Part shown: piece by piece, positions 41,810 to 51,021 of the stretch
Numbering within the stretch: the stretch's first letter is position 1
Layout: each line of letters begins with the position of its first letter
Assembly: GCF_003985145.1 (NCBI RefSeq)
Contig: NZ_ML133522.1
Coordinates: forward strand, 620,001 to 684,000
Origin: Rhizobium anhuiense
Lineage (GTDB): Bacteria > Pseudomonadota > Alphaproteobacteria > Rhizobiales > Rhizobiaceae
Direction of reading: 5' to 3'
Length of the DNA: 64,000 nucleotides
The notes under the pieces: generated by a model
Databases searched by the model: none
The model's input: only the letters and a program-made list of their open reading frames with translations
Told to the model about the DNA's origin: nothing
Translations under genes and position numbers: made by a program

Positions 41810-41915
41810 TCGATTATCTGGGTGTCGATCGAATCCAGTTCGGCCCTCGCCATCGCCCGCCACAACATGTCTCATTGGGGCGGCTCTTGGACTTGGGCGT
41901 CGGCCCTCTTGGGTC

Positions 41916-42260
41916 TCAGCTGACGGTTTCGATGACGGCGGCGAGATCGGCTGATGTGAATGGCTTGGTCAGCACCGGCCGGCCGGCAAAGGCGGGATCG
42001 ATACCCGCTGGCCCATATCCGGTTGCGAAGGCGAAGGGGATACCGCGCTGCTGAAGGACCGCCGCCACCGGAAATGACTGATGCCCGGCGAGGTTTACAT
42101 CGAGAACGACGAAATCGAGATTGCCATCGGCGGCAACCTCCAGCGCCGAGGGCAAACGCGCGGCGGTCGCCACGACCTCGTGACCGAGGTCCATCAGCAT
42201 GTCCTCGATCATCATGGCGATGGTCATTTCATCTTCAACGACAAGTACACGCTTGGCCAT
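41916..42260 (-). CDS. single-domain response regulator
   Basis: 114 residues from the ATG at 42260, one base after the kinase stop. An upstream in-frame extension would lie within the kinase gene. Receiver residues are Glu9, Asp10 and Glu11 in VLVVEDEMTIAMM, phospho-acceptor Asp54 in FVVLDVNLAG, and Lys in PVLTKPF. There is no output domain, typical of receivers paired with HWE or HisKA_2 kinases in rhizobia, which often feed the general stress response or act as phosphate sinks. Confidence 0.92.
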   Translation of the reverse strand: MAKRVLVVEDEMTIAMMIEDMLMDLGHEVVATAARLPSALEVAADGNLDFVVLDVNLAGHQSFPVAAVLQQRGIPFAFATGYGPAGIDPAFAGRPVLTKPFTSADLAAVIETVS

Positions 42261-42261
42261 G

Positions 42262-43734
42262 TCATTCGTTCCGGAGACGGTCTGCCGGAGCGTCGAGACG
42301 GAAGGAAAAACCCCGTTCGGCAAACGAAATCTCCACATTGCCTCCCGTCTCCGCGGCAAGGCCGCGCTGGATGAGGACCGTGCCGAACCCCTTCCGCTTC
42401 GGTTGTTCCACCGGCGGTCCGCCATGTTCGTCCCAGTCTATGCGGTAGCGTTGCGTTCCGTCGTCGATGATTTGAAGGGAGCATCTGACGCGGACGGCGC
42501 CGCCATCACTCGACCATGCGCCGTGGCGCACGGCATTTGTGCCGAGTTCATGAAAGGCCATGGTCAGCGCCAGCGCCGTCTTTGCGGAAACCCGGATATC
42601 GTCTCCGGTGAGCTCCCATCGCCCGCCATCCGGCCGATGCGGAACTGTCGCCTGGTCGAGCGTCTGTTTCAGGGACGCGCTGCTCCACAGTTCTCCCGTC
42701 AGCAGATCATTGGCACGGCCGAGCGACACCAGCCGCGCCGTGAAACTGTCCAGTGCACGCGGGATGTCGTCGGCATCCCGGAAGGTGCGGTACGCAAAAG
42801 CCTGCACCATCGCCAGATTGTTCTTAACGCGATGATTGAGCTCATGAACGACAAGTTCCAGCTGCTGCTGCTTGCGTCGCCGCTCGGTGATATCGGTCGC
42901 GGCCCCAAACCATTCGACGATGGCGCCTGCGTCGTTCAGGAGTGGAACAGCCCGTGACAACACCCACCCGGTGCTGCCGTCGGCCCGCCGGACGCGATGC
43001 TCGCATTCGAAAACACCCTTGCTTGATATCGCCTCGTCGATCACCGCCTGGATCGCCGGAATGTCCTCGGGAAACAAATAGGCCTCCTGCCAGGCGACAG
43101 TCGGATTGGCGGTGTCGGCAAGAACGTTGCGACCGTCGAGCTGCTGCATCTCCTTCCAGTCGGCGCTCATGCGATAGACGATATCGGTCGTGGCCGTAGT
43201 GAACGCCCTGAACCGCTCTTCGCTCTCGCGCAGCCGCCGCTGGGCAAGGACGCTTTTCGTCGTTTCGACGACGATCGCGATGACGCCCGCGGGTTTGCCA
43301 CTTTCGTCGAGGACGGGCGAATAGTCGAGGTTCATCCAGGCAGGAGCCGGGCTGCCGTGGCGCAACAGCGTCAGTTCCTGGTTTTCGTAGGCGAGCGTTT
43401 TACCGGACAGCCCAACTTTCATGACATTGTCGTTGAAGTCGGCAATTTCGCTCCAGCCCTCGCGGATCTTGGAACCGAGAAGATCCGGATGGCGGCTGCC
43501 GGCGAAGACGGAATAGGCGTCGTTATAGATCATCACGCCGTCCTCGCCCCAGAGAAGAACGATCGGCACGGGTGAGAGCAGGAGCATGTTGGTGGCCGTC
43601 TTCAGACTTTGCGGCCAGAGATCGAGAGGACCGAGCGGCGTCTTGCTCCAGTCGCGGGTCTGGATCAGTCGGCCAATTTCCCCGCCACCGACAGGAAAGC
43701 GAGTTGTGAGTGGCTGAGGGGATTCGGAATCCAA
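42262..43734 (-). CDS. PAS-containing HWE-family histidine kinase
   Basis: 490 residues, no membrane helix. Two PAS domains (about 45-160 and 170-285, the second ending GAATDITERRRKQQQ) precede the HWE core. The phospho-acceptor is His301 in HELNHRVKNNLAMVQAF, the N box is HELGTNAVRHG, and WDEHGGPPV gives the W-x-E signature. No LOV Cys motif is seen in either PAS. Tightly coupled to the single-domain receiver that follows. Confidence 0.92.
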   Translation of the reverse strand: MDSESPQPLTTRFPVGGGEIGRLIQTRDWSKTPLGPLDLWPQSLKTATNMLLLSPVPIVLLWGEDGVMIYNDAYSVFAGSRHPDLLGSKIREGWSEIADFNDNVMKVGLSGKTLAYENQELTLLRHGSPAPAWMNLDYSPVLDESGKPAGVIAIVVETTKSVLAQRRLRESEERFRAFTTATTDIVYRMSADWKEMQQLDGRNVLADTANPTVAWQEAYLFPEDIPAIQAVIDEAISSKGVFECEHRVRRADGSTGWVLSRAVPLLNDAGAIVEWFGAATDITERRRKQQQLELVVHELNHRVKNNLAMVQAFAYRTFRDADDIPRALDSFTARLVSLGRANDLLTGELWSSASLKQTLDQATVPHRPDGGRWELTGDDIRVSAKTALALTMAFHELGTNAVRHGAWSSDGGAVRVRCSLQIIDDGTQRYRIDWDEHGGPPVEQPKRKGFGTVLIQRGLAAETGGNVEISFAERGFSFRLDAPADRLRNE

Positions 43735-43842
43735 GGCGCGCTCCCGATTTTGATGGTGCTTCTAATTAGCGCATCCTTTGATTTTTTCCACCCATGAGTG
43801 TTGCGGCTTCCTCATGCCAACCTTGTCCGAGCCGATCACACT

Positions 43843-44847
43843 CTAGGCCCGCGCCATCGCCCGCCACGTCGCCGGCGGGGTGGCGAAGGCGCGAGAGAAG
43901 GCGCGATTGAAGGCGGCTTCGGTGGCGTAGCCGGCGTCGTAGGCGATTGTTGCGATAGGCTGACCTGAGGTGGCGAGGGCGACACTTGCGAGGTAGAGCC
44001 GCCAGTCCCTGATATAGCGGATGGGCGAGGTCGAGAGCATCGCCTGGAAGCGGTCGGCGAGGGCGCTGCGCGACAGGCCGGAGGCTGAGGCGAGGTCCTC
44101 CAGCGACCAGTCGTGTCTGGGATCGTCGTGAATGAGGGAGAGACAGCGCGACAGCGCGGGGTCGGCAAGGGCTGCCAGCCAGCCGACCGAGCGCGGTTCG
44201 GCCATCATGATCTGATGGCGCAGGATCTCGATGAACACGATTTCAGTCAGCCGCGGCAGCATGGAAACTCCGCCGGCGCGCGGCCTGTCGACCTCCTCGA
44301 TCATCTGGCGGATGGTGGCGCGCAACCAGTCGCCGTCATTGACGGCCCGTGTCCTGACATGGATCATTTTCGGCAGCGCCTGGCGCAGCGGCGCAAAGCT
44401 CAAGCCGTCCCATTGCAGATAGCCGCAGAGCAGCCGCACCCTTTGCGCCGCCTCGCCATAGCGCAGCACGGGAATCTCACGCCAGGGCTTCTGCGGCAGG
44501 TCGCGCGTCGGCAGCACCAGCATGCCGTCCCTTCCCGCGCCGAGCTGATGTCCGGTGCCGAAGGGGAAGACCAGCACGTCTCCGGCCTCCAGATCGGTCT
44601 CTTCCCCTTCCGTCTTCAGCCAGCAGCTGCCGGCCACGACGATGTGAAAAGGCATCGTGCCCGAAGCCTTGGCCGAGAGGTTTGCTAAGGCCGGCGCGGC
44701 ATCCGTCTGCCAGTCGCCCGTCGGCATGAAGCAGAACTGCAGCGATCCCGACAGGCGGATCGTCGAAAGCAGCGCCGACAACACGTCGTCGCGCACGACA
44801 CCCGCAACGCCTGGATTTTCGGACAAGGCTTCACGCATCCCGGCCAA
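43843..44847 (-). CDS. AraC-family regulator with cupin-type N-terminus
   Basis: 334 residues. The N-terminal half is a cupin_6 domain: GTMPFHIVVAGSCWLKTEGE and LEAGDVLVFPFGTGHQLG. The C-terminal AraC DNA-binding domain has LEDLASASGLSRSALADRFQ and PIATIAYDAGYATEAAFNRA. It is divergent from the DsrE gene, with 79 bp between the starts, so is the likely regulator of that gene and perhaps of the blh gene. Confidence 0.92.
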   Translation of the reverse strand: MAGMREALSENPGVAGVVRDDVLSALLSTIRLSGSLQFCFMPTGDWQTDAAPALANLSAKASGTMPFHIVVAGSCWLKTEGEETDLEAGDVLVFPFGTGHQLGAGRDGMLVLPTRDLPQKPWREIPVLRYGEAAQRVRLLCGYLQWDGLSFAPLRQALPKMIHVRTRAVNDGDWLRATIRQMIEEVDRPRAGGVSMLPRLTEIVFIEILRHQIMMAEPRSVGWLAALADPALSRCLSLIHDDPRHDWSLEDLASASGLSRSALADRFQAMLSTSPIRYIRDWRLYLASVALATSGQPIATIAYDAGYATEAAFNRAFSRAFATPPATWRAMARA

Positions 44848-44926
44848 ATACGCGCCCCGCGCACCCTCCTATGGTGTTCTCGCTCACTCGTGGTGAGCGT
44901 TCATTTCAATTCACTGGGAGAATACT

Positions 44927-45295
44927 ATGCAAACTCAAAGCGACAAACTGGTCGTGCTCATCACCAAGGGCATCGAATCCGAACTGTCCTCCGTCGCCTT
45001 CACCATTGCCAATGGCGGCATCACCGCCGGGCTGAAGGTCTCGGTGTTCCTCACCAGCACCGGGATCGATCTGGTGCGCAAGGGTGGCCAGCGCATGACA
45101 CATGTGCCGCCGCTTGATCCGCTGTCGATGCTGATCGAGAATTTCCAGCAGCGCGGCGGCACGATCTGGGCCTGCCCGCCCTGCGTGACCTCGCGCGGTT
45201 ACACGCAGGAGGACATGCTCGACGGTGTCGTCATCGTCGGCGCCAGCGCCATGCATGCCGAGATCAAGGAGGGCGCTGCGACGCTGTCGTTTTGA
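44927..45295 (+). CDS. DsrE/DsrF-family sulfur-carrier-like protein
   Basis: 122 residues of the DsrE fold: KLVVLITKGIESELSSVAFT, IANGGITAGLKVSVFLTS, and a closing VVIVGASAMHAEIKEGA. A CPPC pair lies at the usual active-site region (IWACPPCVTSRG). Members shuttle persulfide sulfur or act as peroxiredoxin-like proteins. GGGAGA stands just upstream of the ATG. It is divergent from the AraC regulator and 182 bp before the Blh persulfide dioxygenase, consistent with reactive-sulfur handling. Confidence 0.88.
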   Translation: MQTQSDKLVVLITKGIESELSSVAFTIANGGITAGLKVSVFLTSTGIDLVRKGGQRMTHVPPLDPLSMLIENFQQRGGTIWACPPCVTSRGYTQEDMLDGVVIVGASAMHAEIKEGAATLSF

Positions 45296-45411
45296 CCGGA
45301 GGAGCCGGGCCGGGCGGAAGTATGAGGAGCCTCTCCCGCCGGTTTCGTCAGGCTTTGCGGGCCGGCGGCAAGCTCGGGGATGCGACAAGTGGTCTATTCT
45401 TGCGCTCGGCA

Positions 45412-45439
45412 ATATACTTGTGAGATTGTGTCGATATAC
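45412..45439. promoter_or_regulatory. paired ATATAC repeats upstream of blh
   Basis: ATATAC occurs at 45412 and 45434, 22 bp apart, just before the blh start. Blh genes in rhizobia and Xylella are repressed by the ArsR-type regulator BigR, whose operator is AT-rich, but the match here is not close enough to assign. No bigR-like gene is in the window. Confidence 0.35.
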
Positions 45440-45477
45440 ATGCGATAATGCCTGATGAGGGCAGCGCGGGGGCTTCG

Positions 45478-46758
45478 ATGACATCCGTGAGGGTCAATGA
45501 GCTGATATCGGTGACGGGGCAGCCCGGCGCCGCGGACTTTGGTGCTTTCGCGGCAGACGGCTTTGCCGCCGTCATCAATGCCCGGCCGGATGGCGAGGAG
45601 CCGGGGCAACCCGGTAATGCAGCGGAGAAGGCTTCAGCCGCCGCCGCCGGGATCGCCTACAGCTTCGTGCCGGTGAAGGGGGCCGAGATTACCGAGGCCG
45701 ATATCCGCGCCTTTCAGGCGGCGATAGCTGAGGCGAAGGGGCCGGTCGTCGCCCATTGCAAGAGCGGCACACGGGCGCTGACGCTTTATGCGCTGGGCGA
45801 GGCGCTGGACGGGCGGATGAAGTCCGGGGATGTCGAGGCCTTTGGTCAAGGCCTCGGCTTCGATCTTGCCGGCGCGCGGCGCTGGCTGGAGAAGCGGGCA
45901 GGGCAGGTACCTCATGTGAAGGCCTTCTTCGAGCCCCGCACCTGCAGTGTGCAATATGTCGTTTCCGACCCGGCGACGAAACGCTGCGCCATCATTGACC
46001 CGGTGCTCGATTTCGACGAGATGTCGGGGGCGACGGGCACGGCCAATGCCGACGCCATCCTCGCCCATATCGAGAGCGAAGGGCTGACGGTCGAGTGGAT
46101 CCTCGACACGCATCCGCATGCCGATCATTTCTCCGCTGCGTATTACCTCAAGGGAAAGACCGGTGCGCCGACGGCGATCGGCGCCCATGTCACCGACGTG
46201 CAGGCGCTCTGGAAGGAGATCTACAATTGGCCGGCGCTCGCGACCGACGGCTCGCAATGGGACCGGCTGTGTGCCGATGGCGAGACGTTCGAGATCGGCA
46301 CGCTCAAGGCCCGCGTGATGTTTTCGCCCGGGCACACCCTCGCCTCGATCACCTATGTAATCGGCGACGCCGCCTTCGTGCACGATACGGTGTTCACGCC
46401 GGATTCCGGCACCGCCCGCACGGATTTCCCGGGCGGCAGCGCCAGCGCCCTCTGGCACACGATCCAGGCGATCCTGTCGCTGCCCGAGGAGACCCGGCTG
46501 TTTTCCGGCCACGACTATCAGCCGGGTGGCCGCCACCCGCGCTGGGAAAGCACGGTTGCCGCCCAGAAGCGCGCCAATCCGCATATATCGGGCATCGACG
46601 AGGCCGGCTTTGTGGCGCTGCGCCAGGCGCGCGACCGCACGCTGCCGAAGCCGAAGCTGATGCTGCACGCGCTGCAGGTCAATATCCGCGGCGGGCGGCT
46701 GCCCGAGCCGGAGGAGAACGGCCGGCGGTATCTGAAGATTCCGCTGGATGCGTTGTGA
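45478..46758 (+). CDS. blh: Blh: sulfurtransferase-persulfide dioxygenase fusion
   Basis: 426 residues from the ATG at 45478 (MTSVRVNELISVTGQPG); one at 45448 is possible but has no ribosome-binding site. The N-terminal DUF442 phosphatase/rhodanese-like domain has Cys94 in VVAHCKSGTRALTLY. The C-terminal ETHE1-like metallo-beta-lactamase domain has the iron ligands THPHADHFSA (His212, His214, Asp216, His217) and SPGHTLAS. Blh oxidises glutathione persulfide to sulfite and protects against sulfide; in Agrobacterium and Xylella it affects biofilm. It is cytoplasmic. Confidence 0.92.
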   Translation: MTSVRVNELISVTGQPGAADFGAFAADGFAAVINARPDGEEPGQPGNAAEKASAAAAGIAYSFVPVKGAEITEADIRAFQAAIAEAKGPVVAHCKSGTRALTLYALGEALDGRMKSGDVEAFGQGLGFDLAGARRWLEKRAGQVPHVKAFFEPRTCSVQYVVSDPATKRCAIIDPVLDFDEMSGATGTANADAILAHIESEGLTVEWILDTHPHADHFSAAYYLKGKTGAPTAIGAHVTDVQALWKEIYNWPALATDGSQWDRLCADGETFEIGTLKARVMFSPGHTLASITYVIGDAAFVHDTVFTPDSGTARTDFPGGSASALWHTIQAILSLPEETRLFSGHDYQPGGRHPRWESTVAAQKRANPHISGIDEAGFVALRQARDRTLPKPKLMLHALQVNIRGGRLPEPEENGRRYLKIPLDAL

Positions 46759-47464
46759 GGGGGCGGCCCTGGCAACCGCCGCATCGTTCAAAGCGCGTTT
46801 CCTATAGCAGCCCCGGCGAAGTCATCCCCACCAATAGCAGCCGGCACCCATGTTCCCCAACTGCTTCATAGGCAAGGCAGTTTATCGTAAGGAAGCGCCT
46901 TTCGCCGCAATATCAACCGACCGCCACCGGCAGTTTGCGCACCGAACGGCGGCGCGCAGCCATGCGCGCGATATATTTATCCGCCGGTGGCGCGGCGCCC
47001 TCTGAATAATCATTGACGGCGCGCGGGCAGGCGACGTAACTGGGGGAGACGGTTTCCTGAAGATGACTCCAAGGGGATTAATAGGGAACACGGTGAGGAC
47101 GACCCAGTAGGGACCGAGACCGTGGCTGCCCCCGCAACTGTAAGCGGATTGTCGATCTCGGGGTTGATCGCGGAGCGATCATGCCCTTGGCCTAAAGGCT
47201 ACGCCACTGCGGATATCGCGGGAAGGCGGATGAAAGACGGATATCCGCAAGCCAGGAGACCTGCCGTCAATCGCGATCCAATCAACCGGGCGGGGATGCC
47301 CGGACAAGGAACAGACATGATTGACCTTCTGAACCTTCGCCTGATATCGGCATGCATCCGTCTCGATTGGGCCTCCCGCGGCTAGTCTACGCGTCGGCGT
47401 GACTTCAGCGTTGCGTATATGCGCGCGGCGCGGCCGTGCCTGTTTTCCCATCATCGAGGTTTTC
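46759..47464. other. 706-bp intergenic region with B12 leader
   Basis: The first 280 bp after blh hold nothing recognisable. The remainder is the cobalamin riboswitch (47040-47275) and a 189-bp stretch to the transporter start. Open frames inside it lack domain or codon support. Confidence 0.55.
47040..47275 (+). promoter_or_regulatory. cobalamin (AdoCbl) riboswitch
   Basis: The conserved blocks appear in order: GGGAACACGGTG, then GCTGCCCCCGCAACTGTAAG, CCACTG, GGGAAGGCG, and the B12 box AAGCCAGGAGACCTGCC (47249-47265). This is a complete cobalamin aptamer. It lies 190 bp upstream of a binding protein-permease-ATPase operon on the same strand, so B12 should shut off that importer. The expression platform between the B12 box and the ATG at 47465 was not resolved by eye. 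Confidence 0.95.
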
Positions 47465-48481
47465 ATGCGTCAATTTCTCGCCATCATGACATTTGCCTTC
47501 GGGCTGGCCGGCCTTGCGGCACCAAGCTTGGCCGCGACCCAATATCCCCTGACCGTCAGCAATTGCGGCCAGCAGGTGACGTTCCAGAAGGCGCCCGCCA
47601 GGATAGTTTCGATCGGCCAGGGCATGACTGAAATTCTGTTCTCGCTCGGCCTTGCCGACAAGATCGCCGGAACCGCAGTCTGGGTTGGCCCCGTCCTGCC
47701 GCAATATGCCGAGGCCAACAGCAAGATCAAACGCCTCGCCGACAACGATCCGAGCTTCGAATCCGTCGTCGGGCAGGAGCCCGACCTCGTGGCGGCCGAG
47801 TTCGAATGGCATGTCGGCGCGCAGGGCTCCGTCGGCAAGCGGGAGCAGTTCAAGGATCTCGGGATCAATACCTTTCTCGCGCCGGCCGATTGCGTCGCCA
47901 AGGTCAACACCGATGGCGGCGACGGTGTGCGTGGGGAGCTGTTCACGATGGATCTGATCTACCGGGAAATCGCCGAACTCTCGGAGATCTTCGACGTCAA
48001 GGAGCGCGGCGACACGCTGATTTCCACGCTGAGGAAGCGCGAGGCGGATGCCGTGGCGTCGATATCGGGCGCAACGGGCAAGAACCTACCGGTCGTCTTC
48101 TGGTTCTCCAGCAAGGAGGTCAACGGCGACGCCTTCATCGCCGGCAAGAACAGCGCGCCTGCCTATATCCTCAAGACGATCGGCGCGAAGAACGTCGTGA
48201 CAACCGAAGAGGAATGGCCGCTGGTCGGCTGGGAAACCATCGCCCAGGCGAACCCGGCGGTGATCGTGCTGGCGACGATGGATCGCCGCCGTTATGCGGC
48301 CGACGATCCCAAGGTCAAGCTCGACTTTCTCGAGAACGACCCTGTGACCAGGGAACTCGATGCCGTCAGGAACAGGCACTTCGTGATGATGGATGCGCAA
48401 TCGATGAATCCAACGATCCGTACGATCGACGGCGTCGAGACATTGGCGAAGGGCATCAAGTCCTTCGGCCTGGCACAGTGA
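47465..48481 (+). CDS. btuF: periplasmic cobalamin-type ABC binding protein
   Basis: 338 residues from the ATG at 47465 (MRQFLAIMTFAFG); an upstream in-frame ATG at 47399 would put the signal peptide inside the chain. Signal peptide about 1-24. The FecB/BtuF-like fold is clear: PLTVSNCGQQVTFQKAPARI, VSIGQGMTEILFSLGLADKI, and VGQEPDLVAAEFEW. It heads the operon under the cobalamin riboswitch, so cobalamin or a corrinoid is the likely ligand. The stop overlaps the permease start. Confidence 0.88.
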   Translation: MRQFLAIMTFAFGLAGLAAPSLAATQYPLTVSNCGQQVTFQKAPARIVSIGQGMTEILFSLGLADKIAGTAVWVGPVLPQYAEANSKIKRLADNDPSFESVVGQEPDLVAAEFEWHVGAQGSVGKREQFKDLGINTFLAPADCVAKVNTDGGDGVRGELFTMDLIYREIAELSEIFDVKERGDTLISTLRKREADAVASISGATGKNLPVVFWFSSKEVNGDAFIAGKNSAPAYILKTIGAKNVVTTEEEWPLVGWETIAQANPAVIVLATMDRRRYAADDPKVKLDFLENDPVTRELDAVRNRHFVMMDAQSMNPTIRTIDGVETLAKGIKSFGLAQ

Positions 48482-49518
48482 AGACAGTATCGCTCAGGCG
48501 GCAGGGATGGTGGGCGCTCGCCGCGCTCACCATTGCCGCGCTTCTCCTTCTTGGACTGATGATCAGTCTCGCCGTTTCCATCGGCGAGATTGCCATCCCG
48601 CTTGCGACGACGGCTGAGGCGGTTTCGAACCGCCTGTTCGGAACCGATTTCGAGCTCAGCCGCATCCACCAGGGCATCGTCTGGGATTATCGGCTGAGCC
48701 GCGCCCTCGTCGCGGCCAGCGCCGGCGCGTCGCTCTCGCTCTGCGGCGCCATCCTGCAGGCGCTGCTGCGCAATCCGCTGGCCGAACCCTATGTGCTCGG
48801 CATCTCCGCCGGCGCCTCGACGGGAGCGGTCTGCGTGATGATTCTCGGCTTCGGCTACGGTATTCTCGGCCTGTCGAGCGGGGCCTTCATCGGCGCAGTC
48901 ATGGCCTTTTTGCTGGTCGGCTTCCTGGCGACGGGTGCGGGGGGAACCGGCGAACGCATCATACTGTGTGGCGTCGCCGGTTCGCAGCTCTTCAACGCGC
49001 TCACCTCCTACATCGTGACGACATCGGCGAATGCCGAGCAGGCGCGCGGCATCCTGTTCTGGCTTCTGGGGTCGCTCAGCGGCGTACGCTGGCCGGATGT
49101 CTACCTTTCGGTGCCGATCGCGCTTGCCGGCTTCATCGTCTGCATGGCCCATGTGCGGGCGCTCGATGCCTTCGCGTTCGGCACGGACGCCGCCGCCTCG
49201 CTCGGCATTGCCGTGCGCCGCGTCCAGATCGTGCTGTTCGCCCTGACGGCGGCGATGACGGCAAGCGTCGTCAGCATGGTGGGCTCGATCGGTTTCGTCG
49301 GCCTCGTCATACCCCATGCCGCCCGCTTCCTTGTCGGGCCGGCCCATGGGCGGCTGCTGCCGGCAACGGCGCTCGGCGGCGCCATCTACATGGTCGGCGC
49401 CGATATCCTTTCGCGCATCATCATACCGCAGCAGATCCTGCCGATCGGTGTCGTCACCGCGCTCTTCGGCGCGCCGGCCTTCGCCGTCATCCTCTATCGC
49501 GTACGAGGGAATGCATGA
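48478..49518 (+). CDS. btuC: FecCD/BtuC-family permease
   Basis: 346 residues from a GTG at 48478 that overlaps the preceding stop (GTGA). Much longer in-frame readings upstream are out of phase with the binding protein. Around ten membrane helices, the usual number for this family. Signatures are WDYRLSRALVAASAGASLSL, GAILQALLRNPLAEPYVLG and the closing VGSIGFVGLVIPHAARFLVG. The stop overlaps the ATPase ATG (ATGA). Riboswitch control indicates corrinoid import. Confidence 0.9.
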   Translation: MKTVSLRRQGWWALAALTIAALLLLGLMISLAVSIGEIAIPLATTAEAVSNRLFGTDFELSRIHQGIVWDYRLSRALVAASAGASLSLCGAILQALLRNPLAEPYVLGISAGASTGAVCVMILGFGYGILGLSSGAFIGAVMAFLLVGFLATGAGGTGERIILCGVAGSQLFNALTSYIVTTSANAEQARGILFWLLGSLSGVRWPDVYLSVPIALAGFIVCMAHVRALDAFAFGTDAAASLGIAVRRVQIVLFALTAAMTASVVSMVGSIGFVGLVIPHAARFLVGPAHGRLLPATALGGAIYMVGADILSRIIIPQQILPIGVVTALFGAPAFAVILYRVRGNA

Positions 49519-50279
49519 GCATCAACGTCGACGAGGTGAGCTTTGCCGCCGGCGACAACGTCATTGTCAACGGCGTCAGCCTGACGGTGAAAAGGGGCAA
49601 GGTGCTCGGGTTGCTCGGGCCGAACGGTTCCGGAAAGTCGAGCCTTCTCAGATTGATCTGCCGGCTGCGCAAGGTTCGCAGCGGTGTCATCAGGCTCGGC
49701 GAGGACGACATTTCCTCGCTGTCGCGCGCAGCCCTTGCGCGTCGCGTCGCCTTCGTCGAGCAGCAGTCGACGACCGATACGCAGTTGACCGTGCGCGATG
49801 TGGTGCGGCTTGGCCGCACCCCGCATCGCGGGCTGTTGTCGTCCTGGGGCGCCGAAGACGACGCTGCCGTCGACCAGGCGCTGTCGCGGACGGGCATGCG
49901 GGAGAGGGCAGGCCAGCTCTGGCAGACACTGTCGGGCGGCGAGCGCCAGCGCGTCCATATTGCGAGATCGCTGGCGCAGGCGCCGAGCGAACTGCTGCTC
50001 GACGAGCCGACCAACCATCTCGATATCCAGCACCAACTCGACATTCTCTCGCTGATCTCGAAGCTCGGTATCACCTGTATCGTCGCGCTGCACGATCTCA
50101 ACCTGGCGGCAATGTTCTGCGACAGCCTGGCGGTACTTCAAAAGGGCAAGGTCATCGCCTCGGGCGCGCCGGAGGATGTGCTGACGGAGGAGATGATCGG
50201 CCGGGTCTTCGGCGTTCGCGCCCATGTCCAGAAATCGGCCGTGCATGGCCGGCATCATATCCAATACGTCATGGATTAA
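49515..50279 (+). CDS. btuD: BtuD/FecE-family ABC ATPase
   Basis: 254 residues from the ATG at 49515 overlapping the permease stop. Walker A is GLLGPNGSGKSSLLRLI, the signature LSGGERQRVHIARSLAQAP, Walker B LLLDEPTNHLDI and the H loop VALHDLNLAAMF. This is the ATP-hydrolysing subunit of the iron-siderophore/B12 group. It completes a binding protein-permease-ATPase set under the cobalamin riboswitch; no TonB receptor is in the window. Confidence 0.92.
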   Translation: MSINVDEVSFAAGDNVIVNGVSLTVKRGKVLGLLGPNGSGKSSLLRLICRLRKVRSGVIRLGEDDISSLSRAALARRVAFVEQQSTTDTQLTVRDVVRLGRTPHRGLLSSWGAEDDAAVDQALSRTGMRERAGQLWQTLSGGERQRVHIARSLAQAPSELLLDEPTNHLDIQHQLDILSLISKLGITCIVALHDLNLAAMFCDSLAVLQKGKVIASGAPEDVLTEEMIGRVFGVRAHVQKSAVHGRHHIQYVMD

Positions 50280-50384
50280 GGAACGGCGGGGAATTTCGAT
50301 CTCAAGGAGGGGTATGACCTCACTGGCCTTCTTCCGGGCCTGGCGCCGTGCGCTCGTCGCAAGACAGCCGGGACCGGCGCTGTC

Positions 50385-50852
50385 TTAGGCTTCAGGCGCC
50401 GAAAACCGCATTGCCTCCCGCAACAGCTTGATGACCTCTGAGACCGATGGCCCGCTGATGGGCGGCGGCTCTGTGCGTTCGCAGAATTCGCGCCAGACAA
50501 ACAGCGTCAGTTCCGCGCCATCCGTTGCGGTTTCCCCCGGACCCTCTGCAAAACTCTGGAGCAGGCGATATCGAGCGTCCTTCCAGAACAACTCCTCCAC
50601 CCAGTCATATATCGGGATCACATGGAAATGGATCGGATAACCGGGCGTGTGCCCGTATCGGCCGATATAGACGCGCTGGGCATTCAATTTCCGTTTCAGG
50701 GCGCTCTGAACCCTTGCGAGCAAGGGGCCGAATTCGGCCAAAGCGTCTTCAGACAAATCCGACAGATCGTTGGTATCGGTCTTGGAACTGAGCATGAGGT
50801 AGCCGGGAAGGGCGGAGTTGCGTCTTCCGTTTTCGCAAATGTCGCTATTCAC
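50385..50852 (-). CDS. HIT-family protein, start uncertain
   Basis: At least 155 residues from a GTG at 50852. HIT pattern: NSALPGYLMLSSKTDTNDLS and RVYIGRYGHTPGYPIHFHVI, where the triad reads HFHVI, so one His of HxHxH is replaced. The reading frame stays open for 46 more codons to a TAG at 50988-50990, and the extra sequence looks coding, but it has no ATG; an ATA at 50975 has AGGA ten bases upstream. The gene may use an unusual start or may have lost its original one. Nucleotide hydrolase activity is possible. Confidence 0.65.
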   Translation of the reverse strand: MNSDICENGRRNSALPGYLMLSSKTDTNDLSDLSEDALAEFGPLLARVQSALKRKLNAQRVYIGRYGHTPGYPIHFHVIPIYDWVEELFWKDARYRLLQSFAEGPGETATDGAELTLFVWREFCERTEPPPISGPSVSEVIKLLREAMRFSAPEA

Positions 50853-51021
50853 TTGTGGTGGCGGCAGAATAGGCAGTTTCGCGAGGGTTGCAAATGACGC
50901 ATCCGAGACATAATCAAGGCCAAGTCCAAGAGCCTTATCCCAGAGAGACTTGTCGTCATATCCGCCAACCGCTATCTGGTGCTGATCCTAGGCGAACCCG
51001 CCGAGAACGATAAGGCCTTTT

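Noticed and set aside
47806-48477. Upstream extension of the FecCD-type permease
   Set aside because: It overlaps the binding-protein gene in a different frame and has no membrane pattern; the GTG at 48478 couples with the upstream stop.
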